DNA of 64,000 bases, taken from NCBI GenBank assembly GCA_004554585.1, contig SFLH01000006.1, positions 124,001 through 188,000 on the forward strand. The letters are read 5' to 3'. This DNA is from Clostridiales bacterium. Its GTDB lineage: Bacteria > Bacillota > Clostridia > Oscillospirales > Oscillospiraceae. Every line of letters begins with the position of its first letter. Position 1 is the stretch's first letter. The position numbers and the translations under genes are program-made. This document shows positions 25,449 to 36,341 of this stretch, piece after piece. The notes below the pieces were generated by a model, which was not told the DNA's origin, searched no databases, and was given only the letters and a program-made list of their open reading frames with translations.

Positions 25449-28205
25449 ATGCCTCAGGATTACAACGCGACCATCCAACTGCCCAAGACCGACTTCCCCA
25501 TGCGGGCGGGCCTGCCCAAGCGGGAGCCCGAGATGCTCAAGGCCTGGAAGAAGCTGGACGTGTACGGCGAGCTGCTGAAGAAGAACGCCGGCAAGCCCCG
25601 CTTCTCCCTCCACGACGGCCCCCCCTTCTCCAACGGCAACCTGCACATGGGCCACGCCCTGAACAAGTCCATTAAGGATATCATCATCCGCTCCTATGCC
25701 ATGCGGGGCTACTATACCCCCTACATCCCCGGCTGGGACAACCACGGCATGCCCATTGAGTCTGCCATCATCAAGCAGAACAAGCTCAACCGCAAAAAGA
25801 TGCCCGTCACCGAGTTCCGCTCTGCCTGCCACGAGTTTGCTCAGCACTATGTGGATGTGCAGAGCGAGGGCTTCCAGCGCCTGGGCGCCATGGGGGACTG
25901 GGAGCACCCCTACCTGACCATGAATCCCTCCTTCGAGGCCGAAGAAGTGAAGGTCTTTGGGGAAATGTACAAGCGGGGCTACATCTATAAGGGCCTCAAG
26001 CCCGTCTACTGGTGCCCCCACGACGAGACCGCCCTGGCCGAGGCGGAGATCGAGTACCAGGACGACCCCTGCACCACCGCCTATGTGAAGTTCCCCCTGC
26101 GGGACGACCAGGGCAAGCTGGAGGGCGTGGACAAGAGCAAGGTGAAGTTCCTCATCTGGACCACTACCATCTGGACCCTGCCCGGCAACCTGGCCATCGC
26201 CCTGCACCCTGAGGAGACCTACGTGCTGGTTCAGGCCCCCAACGGGGAGATCTACGTGCTGGCCGAGGCCCTGACCAAGAAGGTCATGGAGGCCGGCGGC
26301 GTGGAGAACTACACCGTCCTGGCCAGCTACCCCGGCTCCTTCTTCGAGAACATGCTGGCCGACCACCCCTTCCTGCCCAAGACCTCCCGGCTGGTGGTGG
26401 CTGACTACGTCACCATGGACTCCGGTACCGGCTGCGTCCACACCGCCCCCGGCTTCGGCGCCGACGACTATGAGACCTGCAAGCGCTACGGCATGGACAT
26501 GGTGGTCCCCGTGGACGACCAGGGCCGCCACACCGACTACGCCGGCAAGTACGCAGGGCTCAAGACCGACGAGTCCAACCCCATCATCCTGGCGGACATG
26601 AAGGCCAGCGGGGCGCTGTTTGCCTCCGAGGAGATCGTCCACTCCTATCCCCACTGCTGGCGGTGCAAAAAGCCCATCATCTTCCGGGCCACCCCCCAGT
26701 GGTTCTGCTCCGTGGAGACCTTTAAGGACGAGGCCTGCGCCGCCTGCGACGAGGTGCGCTGGGTCCCCGCCTGGGGCCTGGACCGGATGAAGGCCATGGT
26801 TCGGGAGCGGGCCGACTGGTGCATCTCCCGCCAGCGCCGGTGGGGCCTGCCCATCCCCGTCTTCTACTGCCCCGACTGCGGCAAGCCCATCGTCACCGAC
26901 GAGACCATCCAGGTCATCTCCGACCTGTTTGCCGCCGAGGGCTCCAACGCTTGGTTTGCCAAGGACGCCATGGACATCCTCCCCGCCGGCTTCACCTGCC
27001 CCCACTGCGGCAAGGCCGGCCCCTTCACCAAGGAGGAGGACACCCTGGACGGCTGGTTCGACTCGGGCTCCACCCACATGGCCTCCATGAAGAAGGACCA
27101 GGGCTTCTGGCCCGCCGACGTGTACATGGAGGGGCTGGACCAGTATCGCGGCTGGTTCCAGGCCGCCCTGCTCACCGCCGTGGGCTCCACCGGGGTGGCC
27201 AAGGCCCCCTTCAAGACCTGCATCACCCACGGCTGGACCGTGGACGGGGAAGGCAAGGCCATGCACAAGTCCCTGGGCAACGGCGTGGACCCCTATGACA
27301 TCATGAACAAGTACGGCGCGGACCTGATCCGCCTGTGGGCGGCCTCCGCCGACTACCACGCGGACATGCGCTGCTCGGAGAAGATCTTCAAGCAGCTGAG
27401 CCAGAACTACCTGAAGTTCCGCAACACCGCCCGCTACTGCCTGGGCAACCTGGACGGCTTTGATCCCAACCACCTGGTCTCTCCCGCCGAGATGCTGGAG
27501 CTGGATCGGTGGGCCGTCACCCGCCTGAACGCCCTGATCACCAAGTGCTTCCAGGGCTACGACGACTTTGACTTCAACGTGGTCACCCACGCCGTCAACG
27601 ACTTCTGCGTGGTGGAGATGTCCAACTTCTACCTGGACATCATCAAGGACCGGCTCTACTGCGAGGGCAGAGACTCCCTGCCCCGGCGCTCGGCCCAGAC
27701 CGCCCTGTATCTGATCCTGGACACCATGACCAAGATCATGGCCCCGGTGCTCTGCTTCACCGGCGACGAGATCTGGCAGTCCATGACCCACCCCCAGGGA
27801 GCGGACGGCCGGAACGTGGTCTTCAACGACATGAACCAGCCCTTTACCGACTACGCCCTGCCCCAGGAGGCCATGGACCGCTGGGCCAAGCTCATCCAGG
27901 TCCGAGACGTGGTCAACGGCGAGCTGGAGAGCGCCCGGGCTGCCAAGAAGATCGGCAAGAGCCTGGAGGCCAAGGTGGCCCTGACGGTGCCCGCCGAGGA
28001 TGCCTTCCTGGCCGAGATGGACGCCGGAGAGCTGGCCGACTTGCTCATTGTCTCCCAGGTGACCGTCACCGTGGGCGAGAGCCTGGCGGCAGTGGTCACC
28101 CCCGCGGAAGGGGAGAAGTGCCAGCGGTGCTGGAAGGTTCTGCCCACCGTGGGCGGCGAGGGCCTGTGCCCCCGTTGCGCTCAGGTGATCCAGAGCTTGG
28201 TCTGA
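25449..28205 (+). CDS. ileS: Isoleucyl-tRNA synthetase
   Basis: Charges tRNA-Ile and edits misactivated valine. The 918-residue protein has the HIGH signature as HMGHALNKS near residue 64, the CP1 editing domain, and the second signature as KAMHKS (603-608) instead of the usual KMSKS. The C-terminal zinc finger has CX2C pairs (CQRC, CPRC). AAGGAG lies 13 bases before the ATG, rather far. The order divIVA-ileS-lspA-rluD is typical of Firmicutes. Confidence 0.97.
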   Translation: MPQDYNATIQLPKTDFPMRAGLPKREPEMLKAWKKLDVYGELLKKNAGKPRFSLHDGPPFSNGNLHMGHALNKSIKDIIIRSYAMRGYYTPYIPGWDNHGMPIESAIIKQNKLNRKKMPVTEFRSACHEFAQHYVDVQSEGFQRLGAMGDWEHPYLTMNPSFEAEEVKVFGEMYKRGYIYKGLKPVYWCPHDETALAEAEIEYQDDPCTTAYVKFPLRDDQGKLEGVDKSKVKFLIWTTTIWTLPGNLAIALHPEETYVLVQAPNGEIYVLAEALTKKVMEAGGVENYTVLASYPGSFFENMLADHPFLPKTSRLVVADYVTMDSGTGCVHTAPGFGADDYETCKRYGMDMVVPVDDQGRHTDYAGKYAGLKTDESNPIILADMKASGALFASEEIVHSYPHCWRCKKPIIFRATPQWFCSVETFKDEACAACDEVRWVPAWGLDRMKAMVRERADWCISRQRRWGLPIPVFYCPDCGKPIVTDETIQVISDLFAAEGSNAWFAKDAMDILPAGFTCPHCGKAGPFTKEEDTLDGWFDSGSTHMASMKKDQGFWPADVYMEGLDQYRGWFQAALLTAVGSTGVAKAPFKTCITHGWTVDGEGKAMHKSLGNGVDPYDIMNKYGADLIRLWAASADYHADMRCSEKIFKQLSQNYLKFRNTARYCLGNLDGFDPNHLVSPAEMLELDRWAVTRLNALITKCFQGYDDFDFNVVTHAVNDFCVVEMSNFYLDIIKDRLYCEGRDSLPRRSAQTALYLILDTMTKIMAPVLCFTGDEIWQSMTHPQGADGRNVVFNDMNQPFTDYALPQEAMDRWAKLIQVRDVVNGELESARAAKKIGKSLEAKVALTVPAEDAFLAEMDAGELADLLIVSQVTVTVGESLAAVVTPAEGEKCQRCWKVLPTVGGEGLCPRCAQVIQSLV

Positions 28206-28231
28206 GCGCCACAACTGCAAATACCCATTTC

Positions 28232-28262
28232 CCATGGCCGGCCTGCGGGCCGGCCATGGTTT
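28232..28262 (+). terminator. Hairpin between ileS and lspA
   Basis: CCATGGCCGGCC pairs perfectly with GGCCGGCCATGG (12 bp, 4-base loop) but only TTT follows. It is a weak terminator or attenuator. Confidence 0.5.
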
Positions 28263-28289
28263 CGTTGGAAAGAAAGGAAGGTGGACCCC

Positions 28290-28766
28290 ATGCCCCTCTA
28301 CTTTGTGCTGGCCGCGGTCCTGGTGGCCATCGACCAGGGGGTGAAATATTTCGTCCGGGAGTCGATCCCCCTGCACACCGCCGTGGACTTTCTGCCCGGC
28401 CTGGACCTGACCTATGTGCAGAACACCGGAGCGGCCTTCTCCCTGTTCAGCCAGCACACCTGGATTCTGGCCCTGCTGTCGGTGGTGGTCTCGGTGGTGT
28501 TGGTCATCGCCCTGGCCCGCCGGCTCTTCCCCCAGTGGTGGGGGATGCTGGCCCTGACCCTGCTGCTGGGAGGGGCCGTGGGCAACCTCATCGACCGGGT
28601 GCTCTTCGGCTTTGTCACCGACATGTTTGCCACCACCTTTATGAACTTCCCCGTCTTTAATGTGGCCGACATGTGCCTGGTCATCGGCGGGGTGCTGCTG
28701 TGCCTGACGGTGATCTTCTCCTTTGCTGAGGACCGGCAGAAGCCCGGGGAGGAGGAGCAGCCGTGA
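28290..28766 (+). CDS. lspA: Signal peptidase II (prolipoprotein signal peptidase)
   Basis: Cleaves lipoprotein signal peptides after the cysteine is lipidated; several predicted substrates are encoded in this window. The 158-residue protein has four membrane helices and the family motifs DQGVKYFV, NTGAAFS, GAVGNLIDR and FNVADMCLVIG with the two catalytic aspartates (in LIDR and VADM). AAGGAAGG lies 9 bases before the ATG at 28290; the GTG 9 bases earlier directly abuts the ribosome site. Its stop overlaps the rluD start (GTGA). Confidence 0.96.
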   Translation: MPLYFVLAAVLVAIDQGVKYFVRESIPLHTAVDFLPGLDLTYVQNTGAAFSLFSQHTWILALLSVVVSVVLVIALARRLFPQWWGMLALTLLLGGAVGNLIDRVLFGFVTDMFATTFMNFPVFNVADMCLVIGGVLLCLTVIFSFAEDRQKPGEEEQP

Positions 28767-29677
28767 ACGTCACCCTCACCCCCGCCGCCGGCGGCCTGCG
28801 GGCCGACCAGTTCCTGGCCGCCGCCCTGGACGGACTCACCCGCTCCGCCGCCCAGAAGCTGCTGGAGGAGGGCCGGGTCCTCTGCCAGGGCAAGGTGCTG
28901 AAAAAGAACGACCGGCTGAAGGAGGGGATCCCCCTCACCGTGGTCATCCCCGACCCGGAGCCGGTGGAGATCATCCCCCAGGACATCCCCCTGGATGTGG
29001 TGTACGAGGACGAGGACGTGATTGTGGTCAACAAGCCCGTGGGCCTGGTGGTCCACCCCGCCCCCGGCCACCCCGACGGCACCCTGGTCAACGCCCTGCT
29101 CTTCCACTGCGGCCAGAGCCTGTCCGGCATCAACGGCCAGCTCCGCCCGGGCATCGTCCACCGGATCGACCGGGACACCAGCGGCCTGCTCATCGCCGCC
29201 AAGAACGACCTGGCCCACCTGTCCCTGGCCCAGCAGCTCCAGGACCACAGCCTGTACCGGGCCTACGAGGCGGTGGTTTTGGGGGGGTTCCGGGAGGAGG
29301 AAGGGACCATCTCCCTGCCCATCGCCCGCCACCCCACCGACCGGAAGAAGATGGCGGTGAACCACTTGAATGGCCGCCCTGCCGTCACCCACTGGAAGGT
29401 GCTGGCCCGCTACCCGGGCTACACCCACATCCAGTGCCGGCTGGAGACCGGGCGCACCCACCAGATCCGGGTTCACATGGCCGCCCAGGGCCACCCGGTG
29501 CTGGGGGACCCGGTGTACGGCGGGGCGCGCAAGGGCTTTCCCGAGCTGGCCGGCCAATGCCTCCACGCCCGGCGGCTCACCTTCCGCCACCCCCGCACCG
29601 GGGAGACCCTCACCGTAGAGTGCCCCCTGCCGGACTACTTCCAGGCCGTCTTGACAAGATGCAGCCGGTTAGTATAG
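28763..29677 (+). CDS. rluD: RluD-family 23S rRNA/tRNA pseudouridine synthase
   Basis: Converts uridines to pseudouridine in structured RNA. The 304-residue protein has an N-terminal S4 RNA-binding domain (about residues 10-70) and the catalytic domain with HRIDRDTSGL (catalytic aspartate near residue 138), VVHPAPGH, and RTHQIRVHM. It starts with GTG at 28763, overlapping the lspA stop, with GGAGGAG just upstream; this coupling is common in Firmicutes. Exact target uridines cannot be read from sequence. Confidence 0.93.
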   Translation: MNVTLTPAAGGLRADQFLAAALDGLTRSAAQKLLEEGRVLCQGKVLKKNDRLKEGIPLTVVIPDPEPVEIIPQDIPLDVVYEDEDVIVVNKPVGLVVHPAPGHPDGTLVNALLFHCGQSLSGINGQLRPGIVHRIDRDTSGLLIAAKNDLAHLSLAQQLQDHSLYRAYEAVVLGGFREEEGTISLPIARHPTDRKKMAVNHLNGRPAVTHWKVLARYPGYTHIQCRLETGRTHQIRVHMAAQGHPVLGDPVYGGARKGFPELAGQCLHARRLTFRHPRTGETLTVECPLPDYFQAVLTRCSRLV

Positions 29678-29680
29678 AAT
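29651..29680 (+). promoter_or_regulatory. Promoter within the end of rluD
   Basis: TTGACA (29651-29656), then TATAGA (29673-29678, 16-base spacer) or TAGAAT (29675-29680, 18-base spacer). It would drive the HAD phosphatase gene. Confidence 0.75.
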
Positions 29681-29722
29681 AAAACAGTTCACCCAACGAC
29701 CGCGGAGAGGAGGCGAAGCCCC

Positions 29723-30547
29723 ATGGAAAGATTCACCGGCGTCCTGCTGGCCACCGACTATGACGATACCCTCTACGACAGCCAGGGGACCATCTCCCCG
29801 GAAAATCGCCAGGCCATCCACCGCTTTGTGGACCAGGGGGGCTTGTTCTGCATCTCCACCGGCCGGTCATACATCAATTTCGCCATCCAGATGGCAAAGG
29901 AGCGCCTGCCGGTCAACGCCCCGGTGATCCTCTCCAACGGCGCCTCCATCTACGACTTTGCCGCCGAGGAGAGCCTGTGGCTGAAGGTCCTGCCCCACCA
30001 GGCGCCGGAGCACCTGGCCCAGGTGTGCGCCGCCCTGCCCCAGGTGGGCTTTGAGGCCTATCACCAGGACGAGGTCTTTGTCTTTCGGCCCAATCTGGTC
30101 ACCGAGCACCACCTGAAGCGCTGCCGGCTCACCGGCCAGCCCCGGGCCATCGAGGACATGCCCGTGCCCTGGATCAAGGTCATCCTCCAGCACCCGGACA
30201 CCCAGATCCTCCACCAGGCCCAGACCTACCTGCTGGAGCACTGGCCGGCGGAGTACGACGTGACCTTCTCCAACCCCTACCTGCTGGAGGTCACCGCCAA
30301 GGGGGCCAACAAGGGCCGGTCGGTCCAGTGGGTGGCCGACTATCTGGGGGTGCGCCCGGAGCACATCTACTGCGTGGGCAACGGTCTCAACGACATCCCC
30401 ATGCTGGAGATCTCCGCCCTCTCCTTTGCCCCTGCCAACAGCTACCCGGAGGTGCGGGCGGCTGCCGACGTGGTGTTGCCCTCCTGCGACGAGAGCTGCA
30501 TCGCCCGGATGATCGAGCAGCTGGAGACCCGCTATCCCCCGAAATAA
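29723..30547 (+). CDS. HAD-family (Cof-type) phosphatase
   Basis: A 274-residue haloacid-dehalogenase-like hydrolase of the Cof/IIB type, usually sugar-phosphate or nucleotide phosphatases. Motif I is DYDDTLYD (residues 12-19), motif II the serine/threonine in CISTGRS, motif III the lysine in AKGANKG, and motif IV VGNGLNDIPML, where GN replaces the more usual GD. The mid-molecule cap is of the alpha/beta type. GGAGAGGAGG precedes the ATG, and a promoter lies inside rluD. The substrate is unknown. Confidence 0.88.
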   Translation: MERFTGVLLATDYDDTLYDSQGTISPENRQAIHRFVDQGGLFCISTGRSYINFAIQMAKERLPVNAPVILSNGASIYDFAAEESLWLKVLPHQAPEHLAQVCAALPQVGFEAYHQDEVFVFRPNLVTEHHLKRCRLTGQPRAIEDMPVPWIKVILQHPDTQILHQAQTYLLEHWPAEYDVTFSNPYLLEVTAKGANKGRSVQWVADYLGVRPEHIYCVGNGLNDIPMLEISALSFAPANSYPEVRAAADVVLPSCDESCIARMIEQLETRYPPK

Positions 30548-30625
30548 CCCCAAAACCAACCGCCCCCAGCCGTGCCGGCCGGGGGCGGTGCTATACCAAG
30601 AAGCAGAGAGAAAGGAGGGGGGAAG

Positions 30626-31129
30626 ATGACCATCCGCCCCACCCGAGAAGAAGACCTACCCCGCCTGGAGGAGCTCTATGCCCAGGCCCGGGCCTTCATG
30701 GCCCGCCGGGGCAACCCCAACCAGTGGGGCCCCAACCGCTGGCCCCCGGTGGATCTGCTGCGCCGGGACATCACCCAGGGCCACAGCTACGTCTGTCTGG
30801 ACGAAGGCCGGGTGGTGGGCACCTTCTTCTACCAGTTTGGCCCGGACATTGAGCCCACCTACCGGCAGATCACCGGCGGCAGCTGGGGGGCGGAGGAACC
30901 CTACGGGGTGGTCCACCGCCTGGCGGGAGATGGCTCGGTGCCCGGCATCGGGGCCCGCTGCCTGGACTGGGCCTGGGAGCAGTGCGGCCACCTGCGGGTG
31001 GACACCCACCCGGACAACACCGTCATGCAGGGGCTGCTGGCTCGGCTGGGGTTTGTCCGCCGGGGCATCATCTACGTGCCCCAGGACCCTTATCCCAGGT
31101 TTGCCTATGACAAGGGCCCGGCCCGATGA
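30626..31129 (+). CDS. GNAT-family N-acetyltransferase
   Basis: A 167-residue acetyltransferase starting MTIRPTREEDLPRLEELY, typical of GNAT strand 1/helix 1. VVGTFFYQF and the acetyl-CoA region around VPGIGARCLDWAW are present, and LRVDTHPDNTVMQGLLARLGF is the characteristic strand 5 to helix 4 segment. AAGGAGGGGGG lies before the ATG at 30626. It is 78 bases after the phosphatase and probably co-transcribed. The acceptor substrate is unknown. Confidence 0.9.
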   Translation: MTIRPTREEDLPRLEELYAQARAFMARRGNPNQWGPNRWPPVDLLRRDITQGHSYVCLDEGRVVGTFFYQFGPDIEPTYRQITGGSWGAEEPYGVVHRLAGDGSVPGIGARCLDWAWEQCGHLRVDTHPDNTVMQGLLARLGFVRRGIIYVPQDPYPRFAYDKGPAR

Positions 31130-31141
31130 GAACAAAAAAAT

Positions 31142-31174
31142 CCGCGCCCCGAAGCCCATGGCCTCGGGGCGCGG
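31142..31174 (-). terminator. Terminator between the acetyltransferase and XRE genes
   Basis: CCGCGCCCCGA pairs with TCGGGGCGCGG. The A7 run at 31134-31140 gives a T-run on the minus strand, so it mainly serves the XRE gene. Confidence 0.8.
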
Positions 31175-31187
31175 CTGTGTTATGGGA

Positions 31188-31523
31188 TCATAGATGCTTT
31201 TCCAAAGCGACTTTGGCCGCCTGCAGGATGTCCTCCAGGATGCGGACCTCCTGGGTGGAGCAGGAGCTCAGCAGCTGCAGCACCCGGGACAGGGCCGCCG
31301 GCCGGTCCGCGCTGGCGTCGTAGTCGTGCAGCAGCTCGTCGGTGCTCACGTCCAGGGCCTCGGCAATGGCCACAAAGGTGGCCAGGCTGGGCTTCGTGTT
31401 GCCGGTTTCAATGTGGCTCATGTGGGTGGTGGAGATGCCCACCCGCTCCGCCAAGGCTTCCTGAGAGAGTGCGTGGGCCTTTCGGACTTTTCGGATCTTT
31501 TGTCCAAGTGCGTAGTAGTTCAT
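31188..31523 (-). CDS. XRE-family transcriptional regulator
   Basis: A 111-residue protein with an N-terminal Cro/C1-type helix-turn-helix: LGQKIRKVRKAHALSQEALA, then GISTTHMSHIETGNTKPS (residues about 6-48) and LDVSTDELL. The C-terminal 50 residues form a helical tail with a cysteine (SSCSTQEVRILEDIL). It is divergent from a 67-residue gene, and the 110 bases between them are AT-rich with repeated AGTTTA half-sites, so it probably regulates itself and its neighbour. Confidence 0.88.
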   Translation of the reverse strand: MNYYALGQKIRKVRKAHALSQEALAERVGISTTHMSHIETGNTKPSLATFVAIAEALDVSTDELLHDYDASADRPAALSRVLQLLSSCSTQEVRILEDILQAAKVALEKHL

Positions 31524-31538
31524 GAAAAACCTGCCTAA

Positions 31539-31594
31539 ATAGTTTATCCTGACTTGTATTTTATGGGCTGATATGCTAAAGTTTAATAAACTAT
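31539..31594. promoter_or_regulatory. Inverted half-sites between XRE regulator and small gene
   Basis: ATAGTTTAT (31539-31547) and its exact reverse complement ATAAACTAT (31586-31594) face each other. The second overlaps a local palindrome AGTTTAATAAACT (31580-31592). This is a plausible operator set for the adjacent XRE protein. Confidence 0.5.
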
Positions 31595-31633
31595 ATAGGC
31601 TTTATTATGCCCATATGCTTTAAGAGGTGCGGG

Positions 31634-31837
31634 ATGAATTTGACGTGGCTGCTGGGAAAGCACATAGTAGCATGTGAGGACTTTTCCGAGAGAAAGCGGA
31701 AAGTGATCGACGATTACAAGTACAGCCATGGAACCCTCAGCGACCGAGAATTGCTTTTTCTGTATGGAACCTGCCGCGGAAGCCAAAAGACCGCCTGCAA
31801 GGAGCTCCTGTCCGAGCGGATTCGCGGCAAGCTATAA
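31634..31837 (+). CDS. Small protein (67 residues), unknown
   Basis: Start ATG at 31634 with AGAGGTGCGGG upstream. The product begins MNLTWLLGKHIVACEDFS and is rich in charged helix-forming residues (SERKRKVIDDYKYSHGTLSD), ending LLSERIRGKL. I recognise no family. It is divergent from an XRE regulator in an AT-richer island and is followed by a strong bidirectional terminator. The pair could be a small regulatory or toxin-antitoxin-like module, but nothing proves this. Confidence 0.55.
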   Translation: MNLTWLLGKHIVACEDFSERKRKVIDDYKYSHGTLSDRELLFLYGTCRGSQKTACKELLSERIRGKL

Positions 31838-31876
31838 GCCGGCGGGAAAGGGCGTGGTCTGGAACAGGAAGAAAGA

Positions 31877-31926
31877 CAACAAGACCCCTGGAGGTCCCAC
31901 CGGGACCCCCAGGGGTCTTGCTGTTG
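31877..31926. terminator. Bidirectional terminator
   Basis: A long stem built on GACCCCTGG/CCAGGGGTC with GGTCCC/GGGACC inside and CAACA/TGTTG outside, between two convergent genes. Confidence 0.8.
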
Positions 31927-31935
31927 TGCCGGGCT

Positions 31936-32601
31936 TCAATGGCAGGAGAGGATGTACTGCTGCAGGTCTGTCACCCCGCAGAATTCCTCCAGCGCCTGGG
32001 CGAATTCCGCCAGCCAGGGCTCCAGCCCCTGGGGCCCGTCGAAGGCGTAGAGCACCGAGGCCACCTGGCGCTTTCCCGGCTGGATCATGGCCCGGCGGCT
32101 GTCGCTGCTGGGGTTGCCGAACCAGCCCAGGTCGTCCCGGAGGACGGGCAGGTGGGCGATGGTGAGGGCCCCCTTGCCGATGCCCTCGTAGCGGGTGCCG
32201 TCGGGGGGTGTGTCCAGAACCACCGGCCCTTGCAGCTGCCCCAGGTCATAGGAGCCGATGGCATAGCCGGAGGAGATGGAGAGGAGGTTGTTCACCTCCA
32301 CCACGTTGTTGATGTGGTAGAGCCCCGCCTGCTTGACCACCCGGCGGAGCATGGCCTCGGCGGCGTTTCGGTGGTCGTGGGGGGAGGCCCCCAGGGCCTT
32401 GTAGGCCTGGCGGGTGGCGGCGATGTGGGGCTGCTGGGCGATGGTGTCCAGGGTGAACTGGCCGGCCAGCTGGGCAATGGTCTGGTCAAAGCGGGCCAAG
32501 AGGGCGGGGGAGCTGGGCTCCACCTGGACCTCATAGACCAGCACCCCCAGGGCGGTCTGGGGCCAGCGGGCCTGGAGTTCTGGGGCAATGGAAATCTGCA
32601 T
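31936..32601 (-). CDS. Solo B3/B4 domain protein
   Basis: A 221-residue protein resembling the B3/B4 (editing-type) domain of the phenylalanyl-tRNA synthetase beta chain, as found in stand-alone proteins of Firmicutes. Characteristic stretches are RQAYKALGASPHDHRNAAE near residue 65 and LYHINNVVEVNNLLSISS near residue 95, matching the family's NxxVDxxN-like core. AAAGGACG precedes the ATG. A role in removing wrong amino acids from tRNA is suggested by the fold but is not established. It lies downstream of clpB on the same strand, 135 bases apart. Confidence 0.85.
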   Translation of the reverse strand: MQISIAPELQARWPQTALGVLVYEVQVEPSSPALLARFDQTIAQLAGQFTLDTIAQQPHIAATRQAYKALGASPHDHRNAAEAMLRRVVKQAGLYHINNVVEVNNLLSISSGYAIGSYDLGQLQGPVVLDTPPDGTRYEGIGKGALTIAHLPVLRDDLGWFGNPSSDSRRAMIQPGKRQVASVLYAFDGPQGLEPWLAEFAQALEEFCGVTDLQQYILSCH

Positions 32602-32736
32602 GGCAGGCGCGTCCTTTCTGGAAAACGTGGGATGGAAAGAGGATACCCCTTTTTCCCGCCTCCGTCAACCCAAAAAACCGGCCCCGCCCAGGGGGAGCCT
32701 GGGCGGGGCCGGCGGGAAAGGGAGGAAATGGGGAAA

Positions 32737-35331
<2,595 letters not shown>

Positions 35332-35388
35332 ATCGAAAGTCACTCCTTTCCGGGGTGGGGGATGGTTGGGTTGGTCTGGCGCGGCAAA

Positions 35389-35414
35389 GGGCGCCGGCGA
35401 CATCACCGGCGCCC
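35389..35414 (-). terminator. Hairpin between hsp20 and clpB
   Basis: GGGCGCCGG pairs with CCGGCGCCC (9 bp, 8-base loop), followed on the minus strand by only TTT. It may give partial termination and lower clpB expression relative to hsp20. Confidence 0.5.
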
Positions 35415-35539
35415 TGCCTCAGTGGTTTCTGTTGCATACAAGAGAGAGAGGAGGATCAAAATGAGAGAGAAAAGAGAGAGTCACATGAGAAGTTGTTGGT
35501 TCGGCGGGGAACCCCGCGCCGGTTTCCCGGGCCGGGGGC

Positions 35540-35971
35540 TCAGCCGATGGCGATCTGCCGGGACTGGGGCACCACCGGTGCCAGCTTGGGCAGGGTCAGC
35601 TCCAGGATGCCGTTGTTGTAAGCGGCGGTGATGCCGTTCTCATCGATGCCGGTGACATCGAAGGTCCGGGAGAAGGACCCATACCGCCGCTCCCGGCGGA
35701 TGTAGTCGCCCTTGTCATCCTTCTGCTCCTGGTTTTCCTTGTGCTCGGCGGTGATGGTCAGGATGCCTTCCTTCAGCTCCAGGGAGATGTCCTCTTTGTT
35801 GAAGCCGGGCAGTTCGGCCTCCAGCAGGAACTTGTCACCCTGGTCCCGGATGTCCGTGCGGAAGGCGGGCAGGTTGGCGGTGGTGTTGCTGAAGAACTTC
35901 TTCTCGAAGTTGTCAAACAGGTCAAACAGGTTGTCGTCACGACGGTCAAAGGGAATCATACCAAACATCAT
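35540..35971 (-). CDS. Small heat-shock protein (Hsp20/alpha-crystallin)
   Basis: An ATP-independent holdase that keeps unfolded proteins soluble for ClpB/DnaK. The 143-residue protein has a short N-terminal arm (MMFGMIPFDRRDDNLFDLF), the alpha-crystallin domain with FLLEAELPGFNKEDI and GSFSRTFDV, and the C-terminal NGILELTLPK plus a hydrophobic tail. I start it at ATG 35971, where AAGGAG lies 6 bases upstream; the ATG at 35986 overlaps that ribosome site. It is the first gene before clpB, with CIRCE about 200 bases upstream. Confidence 0.95.
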   Translation of the reverse strand: MMFGMIPFDRRDDNLFDLFDNFEKKFFSNTTANLPAFRTDIRDQGDKFLLEAELPGFNKEDISLELKEGILTITAEHKENQEQKDDKGDYIRRERRYGSFSRTFDVTGIDENGITAAYNNGILELTLPKLAPVVPQSRQIAIG

Positions 35972-36168
35972 AAAACGCTCCTTCATAGTGATCTATTCGG
36001 GTCGGACGCCGGGAGAACCGGGCCCGACGGGTGTTCTAAAATTTGCAGTCTCGAGACGGGAGTGCTTGGCGTTTTCCCAGGTGTTCCCGGGAACCTCCTG
36101 TCTACGGTGGCTATAGTACTGCGATTTTATGAACAATCTTAGAGGATTTTGTGTCCAAATTGTAAACG

Positions 36169-36195
36169 TTAGCAGTCTAGTGTGGAGAGTGCTAA
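36169..36195. promoter_or_regulatory. CIRCE element (HrcA operator)
   Basis: TTAGCAGTC, a 9-base spacer and GAGTGCTAA. This matches the CIRCE consensus TTAGCACTC-N9-GAGTGCTAA with one mismatch. It lies between hsp20 (minus) and the aminotransferase gene (plus); hsp20-clpB is the obvious client. The hrcA gene is not in this window. Confidence 0.88.
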
Positions 36196-36239
36196 AACCA
36201 GGCGGAGGGCCGAAGGGGATTCCCCCCGGGGGGGAACTA

Positions 36240-36248
36240 TGCTATAAT
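36240..36248 (+). promoter_or_regulatory. Extended -10 promoter of the aminotransferase gene
   Basis: TGCTATAAT, a TG-N-TATAAT extended -10 without a recognisable -35, about 95 bases before the start codon. Confidence 0.65.
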
Positions 36249-36341
36249 AGCCTCAGTCAACAGGGCGGGGCCGGGCCCGGGGGAGGTTCTCTGGTGTGCC
36301 GCCTGTCCTATTTTACCCCAGAATGGAAGGAAGGATACCAT

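Noticed and set aside
35450..35620. Small plus-strand ORF starting near 35461 after a GGAGG
   Set aside because: It is purine-repeat sequence running antisense into hsp20; the translation is a chance arginine/serine-rich frame.
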